A stretch of 64,000 nt of DNA, from assembly GCA_038202885.1 (NCBI GenBank), contig JBBREP010000009.1:1-64000 (forward strand). The letters run 5' to 3'. The position numbers and the translations under genes were made by a program. Positions 17,607-25,615 of this stretch are shown here, piece after piece. Source of the stretch: JBBREP01 sp038202885. Lineage in GTDB: Bacteria; Actinomycetota; Acidimicrobiia; IMCC26256; PALSA-610. The notes beneath the pieces are model-generated. The model was not told the origin of the DNA. It ran no database searches and worked only from the letters and a program-made list of their open reading frames with translations. Numbering within the stretch: the stretch's first letter is position 1; every line of letters starts with the position of its first letter.

Positions 17607-18508
17607 TGCGAACGCTGATCACCGGCGGGCGTGGTTTTGTGGGTACCTACCTGCGCGAGCACCTGGAGGAGTGCGGCGACGAGGTCGTGCTCCTCGACCG
17701 CTCCGACGGCTTCGACGTCAGCGACCACGACGCAACCCGTCTGGCCTTCATCAACGCCGGTGCGGAGGTCGTGTACCACCTGGCCGCGTTCACGCATGTG
17801 GGCGAGTCGTGGACGTCGCCATCGGCGGTGTTGCGCGTCAACGTGGAGGGAACGTTCAACGTCCTCGAAGCGGCACGTGCAAGCGGCGCCCGGCGCGTGA
17901 TCGTCGTCGGTAGTGCCGAGGAGTACGGGCGCGTCGACGAGGCGCGAGCGCCGTTGCGCGAAGACACACCGCTGCGCCCGACGACGCCGTACGGCGTGAG
18001 CAAGGCTGCCGCGGCCCTCCTCGCACAGCAGGCGTTCCTTGCGCACGGGCTGGAAACGATTCGGGTGCGGCCGTTCAACCACACCGGTGCCGGCCAAGCG
18101 CCGACGTTCGTCGCTCCTGCGTTGGCACGGCGGATCGTCGACGCCGAACGAGCCGGCGTCGACCAGATTCCGGTGGGGAACCTCGACCCTGTGCGCGAAC
18201 TGCTCGACGTACGCGACGTGGTGCGCGCATACCGGTTGTTGGCCGAGCGCGGCGTTCCGGGCGAGGTGTACAACGTGGCCAAAGGGCGCGGCTACAGCAT
18301 TCGAGAGATTGCCGAGACGATGCTGTCGTACACACGCGCATCCATTCGCCTCGAGGTCGACCCGACCTTGGTCCGGCCGGTCGAGGTCCCGAGGCTCGTC
18401 GGCGACCCGTCGAAACTGATGACAGCCACGGGCTGGTCGCCGCGCCACGAACTCGCCGACACGCTCCGCACCGTCTTCGACCACGCCACCACCATCACCA
18501 CCGTTTAG
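17606..18508 (+). CDS. rmd: GDP-6-deoxy-D-mannose reductase-like SDR
   Basis: 300 residues. Rossmann loop GGRGFVG at 7-13 and the catalytic YGVSK (Tyr129, Lys133) of extended short-chain dehydrogenases; VRPFNHTGAGQ is the signature of the GDP-4-dehydro-6-deoxymannose reductase group. That enzyme uses NAD(P)H to make GDP-D-rhamnose from the product of GDP-mannose dehydratase (Gmd), which is not in this window. Fourth gene of a coupled run with three GT4 enzymes. Specificity among GDP-rhamnose, GDP-fucose or GDP-talose pathways is not certain. Confidence 0.85.
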   Translation: MRTLITGGRGFVGTYLREHLEECGDEVVLLDRSDGFDVSDHDATRLAFINAGAEVVYHLAAFTHVGESWTSPSAVLRVNVEGTFNVLEAARASGARRVIVVGSAEEYGRVDEARAPLREDTPLRPTTPYGVSKAAAALLAQQAFLAHGLETIRVRPFNHTGAGQAPTFVAPALARRIVDAERAGVDQIPVGNLDPVRELLDVRDVVRAYRLLAERGVPGEVYNVAKGRGYSIREIAETMLSYTRASIRLEVDPTLVRPVEVPRLVGDPSKLMTATGWSPRHELADTLRTVFDHATTITTV

Positions 18509-18522
18509 CGGCGCGGCCCGCT

Positions 18523-18557
18523 GCGGTGAGGCCGGCGGTGCGCCGGCCTCCCCACCG
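18523..18557 (+). terminator. Strong hairpin after the reductase gene
   Basis: GAGGCCGGC at 18528-18536 pairs perfectly with GCCGGCCTC at 18542-18550 around a 5-nt loop, and GCGGTG/CACCGC extends the stem with a bulge. No T-run follows. It begins 19 nt after the stop, which fits a terminator or 3' RNA-stabilising stem for the glycosyltransferase operon. Confidence 0.5.
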
Positions 18558-18569
18558 CTCGTTCCACGT

Positions 18570-18710
18570 GGGACTGGCTTCGGGACACACGTGCGACAAA
18601 CCCAGTACCACCACGCGGCGGCCGCACAACCTTGTTGCTGCAAGACCGGCCCACAGCGGCCGCTCGCCGTGTCGCCGAAGGCGACACAAAGAAACAAGCG
18701 GAGCGAATAG
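18570..18710. repeat. Composite REP-like repeat, families C and D
   Basis: 18570-18609 is a 40-bp unit (GGGACTGGCTTCGGGAC ... CAGTACC) like the two units at 24455-24494 and 24519-24558. It runs into a family D segment whose core CGCTCGCCGTGTCGCCG and AGGCGACACAAAG recurs near 20480. The segment ends directly against the stop codon of the alpha/beta hydrolase gene on the minus strand. Confidence 0.65.
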
Positions 18711-19463
18711 TCAGGGCATTTGGCGGTCGAGCCAGCCGAGGAGCATGGCGATGGCACGGGGGTCGTGTCGCAGACGGTGGGCGCCGTGCTCGACGATCCT
18801 GACCTCGGTGCCGCCGCCTGAGGCCGCGGCGAGGCGGCGGGCGTGTTCGATCGTGACGATCTCGTCGTCGGAGCCGTGCACGAGCATCCACGGACGCGGT
18901 GCAATCGATGCGGCCGCGCCTTCGATGTCGAGTTCGGCGATGGCCTTGCCCCACGCGGCGACGTCTTCGGGGTCGTCAAGCTCGGCATCGTCGCCGAGCA
19001 CGCCGACGCGGCGGCAGTAGTCGGCGAAGCGCGGCGAGTCGGGCACCCACGATTGCAGCGACGACGGCGCCGCGAAGGTGGCGATACCGCGCACACGAGG
19101 GTCGCGGGCGGCGGCCGCGATTGCCAGCGAACCGCCGAGCCGAAATCCCGCGAGCCATACGCCACTCACGTCGGCGCGAGCGCGTAACGCCTCGATCGCG
19201 GCAGCGATGTCGGCGAGCCAACCGTCGATGGAAAAGAATCCTCTCGATGCGCCGGTGCCGCGGTAGTGCAGCGTCAGCGCGGCCCAACCGGATTCCTTGG
19301 CCACGCGGTCGGCGAGCTGCGGATAGGTGTTGCCGGCGAGTGCTGCGCCACCAGTGCCGCGTGGGAAACCCGGCATGAGGATCAGGGCCGGGAGCCGTGC
19401 CGCGCCAGCGGGCCGTTCGAGACGTGCGGCGAGCCGGTAGCCGTCGGAGACGATCTCATCCAT
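18711..19463 (-). CDS. Alpha/beta hydrolase lacking the nucleophile serine
   Basis: 250 residues. The fold is clear: PALILMPGFPRGTGG with the oxyanion loop, the strand ALTLHYRGTGASRG, the acid HGSDDEI near Asp199/200 and the His in EHGAHRLRHDP (His229). The nucleophile elbow reads AGFRLGGS: Arg108 stands where G-x-S-x-G places Ser. The codon is CGG. Either the protein is a non-catalytic hydrolase or the catalytic residue has shifted. ATG 19463 is preferred over a longer form; the region upstream of it overlaps the divergent DUF1802 gene. Confidence 0.85.
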   Translation of the reverse strand: MDEIVSDGYRLAARLERPAGAARLPALILMPGFPRGTGGAALAGNTYPQLADRVAKESGWAALTLHYRGTGASRGFFSIDGWLADIAAAIEALRARADVSGVWLAGFRLGGSLAIAAAARDPRVRGIATFAAPSSLQSWVPDSPRFADYCRRVGVLGDDAELDDPEDVAAWGKAIAELDIEGAAASIAPRPWMLVHGSDDEIVTIEHARRLAAASGGGTEVRIVEHGAHRLRHDPRAIAMLLGWLDRQMP

Positions 19464-19471
19464 CGTTGCCG

Positions 19472-19477
19472 TATCCT
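19472..19477 (+). promoter_or_regulatory. Candidate leaderless -10 box (TATCCT)
   Basis: TATCCT is 8 nt before ATG 19486, in the 22-bp gap between the divergent alpha/beta hydrolase and DUF1802 genes. Confidence 0.4.
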
Positions 19478-19485
19478 GGCACGCG

Positions 19486-20061
19486 ATGGCGAGCACACCT
19501 GCGTTGAAGGAATGGGCGGTCATCTGTCACGCTCTGCTCGAAGGCGAGCAGTGCATCGATCTTCGCAAGGGTGGTCTGCGCGAAGACGGCCGCCATTTCG
19601 GCGTCGAGAGTACGACGGCGTGGCTCTACCCGACCGTCGAACATCAGCGCGCCGAACTGCTCCGGCCGGCATACCGCCACTGGATCGACCTCGCCAAGGG
19701 ATCGCCCGTCGGTGGTCCGATCACGATCTCAGGGTGGATCGACGTGGTCGACACGTTCACGGTCAGCGAGGCTGCGCAGCTCGAACCACTGCTCGGCAAA
19801 GTGATCTGGACGGCCGACTACGCCGAGTCGCGACTGCACTGGAAGGCACGCGATCCGCTGTCGGTGCTCGTGTGCCGCGCGTATCGACTCGTCGAGCCGC
19901 TCGTGGTCGAGTGGGCCGAGGCATACGGCGGTTGCACGTCATGGGTGCCGTTGGCCGGGCTGCCCGATGATCCTCACGATGTTCCGAGCGAACCGGCGCT
20001 CAGCGACACGGCCTTCGCGGCCCGCCTCAAGGGCGTCCGAGAAGCCCTCGCACCGAGCTGA
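19486..20061 (+). CDS. DUF1802 family protein
   Basis: 191 residues. LKEWAVICHALLEGEQCIDLRKGGL at the start is the family hallmark (LKEWAVxxxAL.. G.Q....RKGG), as are HFGVESTTAWLYPTVEHQ and LHWKARDPLSVLVCRAYRL. Members are widespread in bacteria and cyanobacteria; none has a known function to my knowledge. The gene ends 4 bp before the convergent stop at 20066. Confidence 0.85.
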   Translation: MASTPALKEWAVICHALLEGEQCIDLRKGGLREDGRHFGVESTTAWLYPTVEHQRAELLRPAYRHWIDLAKGSPVGGPITISGWIDVVDTFTVSEAAQLEPLLGKVIWTADYAESRLHWKARDPLSVLVCRAYRLVEPLVVEWAEAYGGCTSWVPLAGLPDDPHDVPSEPALSDTAFAARLKGVREALAPS

Positions 20062-20065
20062 CCTT

Positions 20066-20263
20066 CTATTTCAGCTTGTAGCCGCGGTTGCGCGCCTCGG
20101 CGAGCGTGTCGGGGCCAAAACATGCATAGCTCTGGGCCGCGACGATGTCGGCGACCGCCTTGGCGACACGGGGGTCTTGGTCGAGTAGATCCATGTCGTA
20201 GACGATCTGGGTGCGCTTGTCACCGACAAACCGGTAGTGCTCGAGCGCCGTGGGCTTACTCAT
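20066..20263 (-). CDS. Small conserved-looking hypothetical protein
   Basis: 65 residues, soluble and partly helical, for example ALEHYRFVGDKRTQIVYDMD then DPRVAKAVADIVAAQSYACF. Not recognised. The ATG at 20263 sits 7 nt after a TACGCT box, in the arrangement seen at many starts here, which supports it as a real gene. Family D repeats lie immediately upstream. Confidence 0.6.
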   Translation of the reverse strand: MSKPTALEHYRFVGDKRTQIVYDMDLLDQDPRVAKAVADIVAAQSYACFGPDTLAEARNRGYKLK

Positions 20264-20270
20264 GGACGCC

Positions 20271-20276
20271 AGCGTA
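20271..20276 (-). promoter_or_regulatory. Candidate leaderless -10 box (TACGCT)
   Basis: TACGCT on the minus strand is 7 nt before ATG 20263. Confidence 0.4.
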
Positions 20277-20289
20277 TCGACCCGATCGC

Positions 20290-20610
20290 GCCGCCGCGAA
20301 GCGGCGCAAGCGAGCCTGCGCCCGGGCGAAGCGGAGCAAATGTTCCGGCGCGGCGACCGCACCACATCGTTCCGGCAAATCAGGCCCAAGCGGTCGCTCG
20401 CCGCGGAGCGAAGCGGAGCAAATGTTCCGGCGCGGCGACCGCACCACATCGTTCCGCCAAATCAGGCCCAAGCGGTCGCTCGCCGTGTCGCCGCAGGCGA
20501 CACAAAGAGTCGTGCAAAGACCAGCTTCCGGCGCGGCGACCGCACAACATCGTTCCCGCAAACCCGGCCCAAGCGGTCGCTCGCCGCGGAGCGAAGCGGA
20601 GCAAATGTTC
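20290..20610. repeat. REP-like family D tandem array (three degenerate units)
   Basis: This otherwise gene-free stretch has three units. TTCCGGCGCGGCGACCGCAC begins at 20343 and 20425, and again, ending in CACAACATC, at 20526, so spacing is 82 and 101 bp. Each unit has GGCCCAAGCGGTCGCTCGCC, and GCGAAGCGGAGCAAATGTTC occurs at 20326 and 20408 and once more before 20610. The second unit carries the insert GTGTCGCCGCAGGCGACAC. The array ends against the stop codon of the gene at 20609. Spacing and divergence rule out a CRISPR array. Confidence 0.75.
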
Positions 20611-21031
20611 AGCGCGGCGGGCCGACCGCGCCGATCGCACGGAGGTACGCGAGCTGGGTCTCCACGACGGGATACACCTGCTCGGCGAGGAACTCGTCGC
20701 CATCGGCCGCCGTCTTGTCGAGGATGTAGGCCACCGTCTCCGACAGTCCGATGACCACGTCGGCCGCGAGGTTCGGGGTCTCGCCGTTCTGCGTGACCCC
20801 CTGGCGGGTGAAGAACTCCACCTGATAGCGCAGGATCGATCGGACATCGTCGGGCGTCAGCGTGGACGCGACGAGATCGTCGAGGTGCAACCGTACCCAC
20901 TCGTAGGCCTCGTCCATGCTGTAGGTCGGCGGACGTGGCTCGACCGTTTGACGGCTGGCCTCATGCATCACGAACCACGCTGCGATGGCACAGACCAGCC
21001 CGAACGCGAGGAAACCGGCGACGACAACCAT
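20609..21031 (-). CDS. Membrane-anchored hypothetical protein
   Basis: 140 residues. One N-terminal helix (AGFLAFGLVCAIAAWFVM, about 5-22), then a soluble, acidic, mostly helical domain with DEAYEWVRLHLDDLVASTLT and DVRSILRYQVEFFTRQGV. Not recognised. The start is 7 bp after the stop of the EEP-family gene at 21039, so the two are probably co-transcribed. Its stop codon touches the family D repeat array. Confidence 0.7.
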   Translation of the reverse strand: MVVVAGFLAFGLVCAIAAWFVMHEASRQTVEPRPPTYSMDEAYEWVRLHLDDLVASTLTPDDVRSILRYQVEFFTRQGVTQNGETPNLAADVVIGLSETVAYILDKTAADGDEFLAEQVYPVVETQLAYLRAIGAVGPPR

Positions 21032-21038
21032 GACCCAC

Positions 21039-21791
21039 TCAGCGTAACTGCAGGTCGGCCGTCACGGCCCGGTGATCGCTCGTCGGTGAGTACGCACCGA
21101 CCGAGCCACCGACGGCATCGACCGCGCCCCGCACGAGGATGTGGTCGATCTGGCTGTGCGGACGCCACGACGGGTAGGTGCGCCCACGCGTCGTGGAATG
21201 CCAACCGGGCAGCATCACCGGCAGCCACGTACGCCACAGGTTGGCGTCGCCCGCGAGGACGGCCGGCCGATCGCGTCCGTCGAGACCGTGTTCGCGCAAC
21301 GCTCGGGCGAAGCTGCGTAGTTGCACCATCGGCGCTGCGAACCACAGTTTCGACGACACGTGGAACGCCGTCATGTCGAACTCACGGTCCTCGATGGCAA
21401 TGCGCACCGATCGCGCGTGGCGGAGCGGCACTGCGTCGTCAATCGTGCGCGCCAGCGGCAGGGCGACGTCGGCGACGATCGGATGGCGCGTCGCGATCGC
21501 GAGTTCCCACCAACCTTCACCGGGATCGTCGACGCGGCGACGGTGGCCGGTGATGCACAGCGTCGTGAACTTCGTCTCGACGACGTTGGTCAGACCGTGG
21601 GCCGCGAGCCCGTCGAGAAACGAGTGGCCGTCGTGGAAGCGCCAGGCTTCGGGGAACACGACGACGTCGGCCGCGGCGAGTTGTTCGGCGCCCAGCTCGA
21701 CGAGCGGATCAAACGTGTCAGTGCGGGCTCGACCAGGCACTTGGGCCGTGCCCCAATGGACATTCCAGGAAAGCACACGGACCGCGACCAC
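21039..21791 (-). CDS. Endonuclease/exonuclease/phosphatase family hydrolase
   Basis: 250 residues with the metal-dependent EEP fold: VLSWNVHWG at the N-terminus (Asn), VVVFPEAWRFHDGHSF (Glu ligand), TAFHVSSKLWF, AVLAGDANLWRTW (Asp/Asn pair), QIDHILVRGA and the C-terminal SDHRAVTADL (Asp-His). Members cleave phosphodiesters or phosphate monoesters in nucleic acids or lipids; substrate not decided. The GTG start lies 9 nt after a TAGCGT box. Confidence 0.88.
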   Translation of the reverse strand: MVAVRVLSWNVHWGTAQVPGRARTDTFDPLVELGAEQLAAADVVVFPEAWRFHDGHSFLDGLAAHGLTNVVETKFTTLCITGHRRRVDDPGEGWWELAIATRHPIVADVALPLARTIDDAVPLRHARSVRIAIEDREFDMTAFHVSSKLWFAAPMVQLRSFARALREHGLDGRDRPAVLAGDANLWRTWLPVMLPGWHSTTRGRTYPSWRPHSQIDHILVRGAVDAVGGSVGAYSPTSDHRAVTADLQLR

Positions 21792-21800
21792 GAATGCTGC

Positions 21801-21806
21801 ACGCTA
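21801..21806 (-). promoter_or_regulatory. Candidate -10 box (TAGCGT)
   Basis: TAGCGT on the minus strand, 9 nt before GTG 21791 of the EEP hydrolase gene. Confidence 0.35.
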
Positions 21807-21914
21807 CCGCCGCTGTGACACTCCATCGCCACGCGCAACGACCGCCGTGACGCTCGGGCACGCGTGGCGTGCCCAACATCACGACGGTCGGCTCGAACCG
21901 AGCAGCGAGAAGTC

Positions 21915-23045
21915 TCAGATGCCGATGCGCTGCGCGAGCAGTTCGCGGTGGTACGTGGCGTCGCCGAGGAAGATCTCGGAGCTCTTCGCACGCTTGAAGT
22001 AGAGGTGCGCGTCGTGCTCCCACGTGAAGCCGATGCCACCGTGGATCTGGATGTTCTCGGCGGCGCAGTGGAAGTAGGCGTCGGAGATGTAGGCCTTGGC
22101 GAGCGCCGCCACCACGGGCAGCTCTTCGTTGTCCTCGGCTGCGGCCCACGCTGCGTAGTACGCCGCGCTCTTGCCGCTCTCGACCTCGAGCAGCATGTCG
22201 GCGCACTTGTGCTTGATGGCCTGGAACGAACCGATCGGACGGCCGAACTGCACGCGCACCTTGGCGTACTCCACGCTCATGTCGAGCACGTACTGCGCGC
22301 CGCCGATCATCTCGTTGGCCAACGCGACCGCGGCCTGGTCGAGCGTCTTGGAGAACGCCGCAAAACCGTCGCCCGGCGTACCGAGCGGCGTTGCCTTCAC
22401 GTTCGCGAACTCGAGCTTGGCCTGTTTGCGCGTCTGGTCCATCGTGGCGAGCGCGGTGCGGGTGAGACCCGACGCGTCGCCATCAACGGTGAAGAACGCA
22501 ATGCCATCGGTGTCGCTCGTACCGGCGACGCGTGCGACGACCACGATCGTGTTCGCAGTGTGACCGTCGATCACGAAGCTCTTCGTGCCGTTCAGCGTCC
22601 ACGCGCCACCCGACTGGGTTGCTTCCATCGTGATACCGGCCGCGTCCCACTTGCCGTTCGGCTCGGTGAATGCGAGCGCAGCAATCGTCTCGCCGCTCGC
22701 GATGCCGGGCAGGAGCGCCTTGCAGTCGTCGGGCGAACCTGCGTTGAGGATCGCGTTGGTGGCGAGCACCACCGTCGAGAAGTACGGCGCGCACAGCAGC
22801 ACGCGGCCCATCTCCTCGAGCACGATGCCGAGCTCCACGTAGGAGAAGCCCTGGCCGCCGTACTCCTCGGGGATGTGCAGGCTCTGCAAGCCGAGCTGCT
22901 CGGCCATCTGCGACCACACCGCGGGGTCGTAGCCCTCGGCCGTGTCCATCAGACGGCGAACCTCCGTGGAGGGCGACTTCGACTCCAGGAACTGGCGAAT
23001 CGTGCGCCGCAGTTCCTCCTGCTCCTCCGAGAACGCGAAGTTCAC
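21915..23045 (-). CDS. Acyl-CoA dehydrogenase (second of pair)
   Basis: 376 residues. N-terminal helical domain (LRRTIRQFLESKSP), middle beta domain with ALAFTEPNGKWDAAG and LNGTKSFVIDGHTANTI, and C-terminal helices with VQFGRPIGSFQAIKHKCADM, the FAD/dimer region. The end reads IQIHGGIGFTWEHDAHLYFKRAK then a degenerate SSEIFLGDATYHRE, not the usual YGGxxEI(Q)R. It follows another acyl-CoA dehydrogenase gene by 91 bp; such adjacent pairs form heterotetramers in sterol and acyl-chain oxidation in actinobacteria, in which one subunit lacks part of the site. Substrate unknown. Confidence 0.9.
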   Translation of the reverse strand: MNFAFSEEQEELRRTIRQFLESKSPSTEVRRLMDTAEGYDPAVWSQMAEQLGLQSLHIPEEYGGQGFSYVELGIVLEEMGRVLLCAPYFSTVVLATNAILNAGSPDDCKALLPGIASGETIAALAFTEPNGKWDAAGITMEATQSGGAWTLNGTKSFVIDGHTANTIVVVARVAGTSDTDGIAFFTVDGDASGLTRTALATMDQTRKQAKLEFANVKATPLGTPGDGFAAFSKTLDQAAVALANEMIGGAQYVLDMSVEYAKVRVQFGRPIGSFQAIKHKCADMLLEVESGKSAAYYAAWAAAEDNEELPVVAALAKAYISDAYFHCAAENIQIHGGIGFTWEHDAHLYFKRAKSSEIFLGDATYHRELLAQRIGI

Positions 23046-23136
23046 GTGTGCTCCTCTTGTCGTGGCGTGATCGTGGTGATCGTGCGGGGCGTACTGATGA
23101 GATCGATGGGGTCGTTGCGGTCGTTGGTGATGACGT

Positions 23137-24324
23137 TCATTTGGGTTCGCGCGGCAGGCCGAGGACCCGCTCGCCGATGATGTTGCGTTGGATCTCGCTG
23201 GCGCCGGCGTAGATCGTTTCGGCCCGGCTCGCCATGAAGTTCTGGTGCAGCGTGTCGAGTTCGTAGGTGCCGTTGCCCTCGTTGGCGATCGTGAGCGCGT
23301 CGGTGCCGAGCACCTGCATTGCGGTCTCGCCGAGGTTGCGGTGCCAGTTGCTCCAATAGAGCTTGCCGAGGCTGGCCGACGGCCCGATGGTCCCGGTGCG
23401 CAACATCTCGGTCAACATTCGCTGTCCGTTGTACTGCATGATCTTCACGCCAGCCCAATGCCCGGCGAGCTTGTTGCGCAGCAGCGGGTCTTGCGACGCT
23501 CCGGTGCGGCGGGCGAGGTCGATCAGATCCTGCATTTCGCGCTGGAAGATGAGCTGGCGGCTGAGGAATGCGGTGCCGCGTTCGAAGCCGAGCGTGGCCA
23601 TGGCGACCGACCAGCCTTCGCCGACCGGGCCGAGCACGTGATCCTTCGGCGTGCGGGCGCCGTCGAAGAACACCTCGTTGAACTCGGCGCTGCCCGTCAT
23701 CTGGCGCAGGGGACGGATTTCGATGCCGGGCTGGTGCATGTCGACGAGCAGGAACGACAGACCCTTGTGGCCGCTCGAATCGGGGTCGGTGCGGGTGACG
23801 ACGAAACACCAGTCGGCGCGGTGCGCGAGCGTCGTCCAGACCTTCTGGCCTTGGATGACCCACTCGTCGCCGTCGAGGGTGCCGCGTGTCTGCACGTTGG
23901 CAAGGTCGCTGCCGGCGTTGGGTTCGGAGAAACCCTGGCACCACATCTCGTCGACGCTCTGGATCTTCGGCAGGTACCGCTGCTTCTGCTCGTCAGTACC
24001 GAACTGGATCAGCGTGGGCGCGAACAGTCCCTCACCGAAGAAGCTGACGCGTGCCGGTGCGCCGGAGCGTGCGTATTCCTCTTGGAACACCACCTGCTCG
24101 GCAAAGGTCGCGCCGCGCCCGCCGTACTCCTTGGGCCAGCTCAGGCCAACCCAGCGGTCCTTGCCGAGGAGGCGCTCCCATTCGACGCGCACGTCCCAGC
24201 CGGTCTCGTCGGCTTCGCCACCCACACCACCGAGCTCTTTGAACTCGCCCACGAGGTGTTCGTCGAGCCACGACCGCACCTCGGTGCGGAATGCGGCCTC
24301 GGCCGGACTGTCGTGGAAATCCAT
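23137..24324 (-). CDS. Acyl-CoA dehydrogenase (first of pair)
   Basis: 395 residues from ATG 24324 (a longer form would begin at 24345; GAGAG 8 nt upstream favours the shorter). DFHDSPAEAAFRTEVRSWL begins the helical domain; WCQGFSEPNAGSDLANVQT binds acyl-CoA/FAD; IQGQKVWTTLAHRADWCF is the beta domain; the C-terminus ends YAGASEIQRNIIGERVLGLP, the complete signature of catalytic subunits. It oxidises an acyl-CoA to an enoyl-CoA. A palindromic operator lies about 70 bp upstream. Confidence 0.92.
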   Translation of the reverse strand: MDFHDSPAEAAFRTEVRSWLDEHLVGEFKELGGVGGEADETGWDVRVEWERLLGKDRWVGLSWPKEYGGRGATFAEQVVFQEEYARSGAPARVSFFGEGLFAPTLIQFGTDEQKQRYLPKIQSVDEMWCQGFSEPNAGSDLANVQTRGTLDGDEWVIQGQKVWTTLAHRADWCFVVTRTDPDSSGHKGLSFLLVDMHQPGIEIRPLRQMTGSAEFNEVFFDGARTPKDHVLGPVGEGWSVAMATLGFERGTAFLSRQLIFQREMQDLIDLARRTGASQDPLLRNKLAGHWAGVKIMQYNGQRMLTEMLRTGTIGPSASLGKLYWSNWHRNLGETAMQVLGTDALTIANEGNGTYELDTLHQNFMASRAETIYAGASEIQRNIIGERVLGLPREPK

Positions 24325-24393
24325 ACGCGTGCTCTCGAACTGCATGGCGACGGTTGTCGCGCGCCGTCGCTGTGAACGGCCCGAAACCGTACT

Positions 24394-24407
24394 TGACCGC
24401 CCGGTCA
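24394..24407. promoter_or_regulatory. Palindromic operator upstream of the acyl-CoA dehydrogenase pair
   Basis: TGACCGCCCGGTCA: six-base arms TGACCG/CGGTCA around two central bases. This shape is typical of TetR-type operators. It lies 70-83 nt before ATG 24324, between a TATGCT box and the gene, so a repressor there could block transcription. No regulator gene is near. Confidence 0.5.
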
Positions 24408-24429
24408 GGAAGCATATTTATGGCACCTC

Positions 24430-24558
24430 CTCCGTCCGGCGCTGCGAGCTCAGTGGTACTGGCTTCGGTACACGGCCACAACAAACCGAGTACCAGCACC
24501 GGCCACACGGACTCCCCTGGTACTGGCTTCGGTACCCGGGCGCAACAAACCGAGTACC
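24430..24558. repeat. REP-like family C, two tandem 40-bp units, with a family E fragment
   Basis: Units at 24455-24494 and 24519-24558 share GGTACTGGCTTCGGTAC and CAACAAACCGAGTACC with ends that can pair (GGTACT/AGTACC). Spacing is 64 bp. A fragment CTCCGTCCGGCGCTGCGAGC just before them matches the family E units at 56134 and 56221. A third family C unit is at 18570-18609. Confidence 0.7.
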
Positions 24559-24602
24559 ACCAGTCGGCCTGCTGCGTGACGCTGATCGCGACGGTGCTTC
24601 GG

Positions 24603-24608
24603 TAGCGT
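24603..24608 (+). promoter_or_regulatory. Candidate leaderless -10 box (TAGCGT)
   Basis: TAGCGT is 8 nt before GTG 24617. Confidence 0.45.
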
Positions 24609-24616
24609 CGTGGGTC

Positions 24617-25606
24617 GTGGCAACGGCCGAACCACCACAGCCAGCAACCCCGTCGAAGCCACGTCGCAAGATCTCGCCGTCGCTCGTACTCGGCACACTC
24701 CTCGCCGTCGCGGGTGTCGGCTTCGTGGCCTCGAAGATCTCGTCGAAGTGGCCCGAGGTTCGCGACCGCCTGGAACACGTGTCGGCGGGATGGCTCGGGC
24801 TCGGCCTGGCGCTCGCCGTGCTCGGCATGGTTGCCATCGCGCTGGCGTGGCGGCCGGTGCTGATTGCGTTAGGCGCGCCCGCAGTGAGCCGCGCCACGGT
24901 CGTGCGCTGGTACTTCGTCGGCGAGATCGGTAAGTACGTGCCCGGCGGGATCTGGACGGTGGTGGGGCGGGCCGAGTTGTCGCGCCGCGGCGGCCTGCCG
25001 CGTTCGGCGGCCTACGGCAGCGTGGCGTTGTCGCTGCTGTTGCTCGAACTCGGCGCCGCGTGCGTGGCTGCTGTCGCACTCCCACTCGGTGGCGTCGCGC
25101 ATCACAGTGGCGCCGCATGGCTCGTGGTGCTGCTCCTGCCCGTCGGTCTGGCGGTCCTGCACCCGAAGGTGCTCGGCGCGTCGCTCAAGGGCATCGCCAA
25201 GGTGACGCACCGCGAGGTGTCGCTCACCATCCCGCCGTTCGCGACGATGCTCCGACTGCTTGCTGGTTACGTGCCCGCGTGGCTGTTCATCGGCACCGGC
25301 ACGTGGGCGATCACGCGGTCGCTCGATCCGCACGCGCCGTTCGGCACGGTGTTCGCGGCGGCAATCGTGAGCTGGATCGTGGGCTTCCTGCTCGTTCCGG
25401 TGCCGGGCGGCGTCGGCGTGCGCGAGGGCGCCTTCACCGCGCTCGTGGTACTGCCGGGTGGCGTCGCCGCGGCAAGCGCGCTGCTGGCCCGGGTCGCGTT
25501 CATGCTGGTCGACGGCGCGGGCGCCATTATCACGCCGATCGTGTTGCGAAGCTCCAAGTCGGTCGAGGCGCCACCAGCGGCCGCAGCCGCGCCGCGCGTG
25601 ACCTGA
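24617..25606 (+). CDS. UPF0104/LPG-synthase-type integral membrane protein
   Basis: 329 residues and about eight membrane helices. The middle has YFVGEIGKYVPGGIWTVVGR, the G-x-KYxPGGxW signature of the UPF0104/AglD branch, then IVSWIVGFLLVPVPGGVGVRE, the VPxPGGxGxRE motif common to the lysylphosphatidylglycerol synthase transmembrane family. Members flip or modify lipids or transfer groups to lipid-linked sugars; no C-terminal aminoacyl-transferase domain here, so aminoacylation is unlikely. Proximity to the lipid-linked glycosylation operon fits a role in that pathway. GTG 24617 is chosen from the TAGCGT box. Confidence 0.88.
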   Translation: MATAEPPQPATPSKPRRKISPSLVLGTLLAVAGVGFVASKISSKWPEVRDRLEHVSAGWLGLGLALAVLGMVAIALAWRPVLIALGAPAVSRATVVRWYFVGEIGKYVPGGIWTVVGRAELSRRGGLPRSAAYGSVALSLLLLELGAACVAAVALPLGGVAHHSGAAWLVVLLLPVGLAVLHPKVLGASLKGIAKVTHREVSLTIPPFATMLRLLAGYVPAWLFIGTGTWAITRSLDPHAPFGTVFAAAIVSWIVGFLLVPVPGGVGVREGAFTALVVLPGGVAAASALLARVAFMLVDGAGAIITPIVLRSSKSVEAPPAAAAAPRVT

Positions 25607-25615
25607 GGTCGCGGT

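Noticed and set aside
20290..20610. CRISPR array
   Set aside because: Units are 80-100 bp, diverged, with no constant repeat plus unique spacer pattern and no cas genes.
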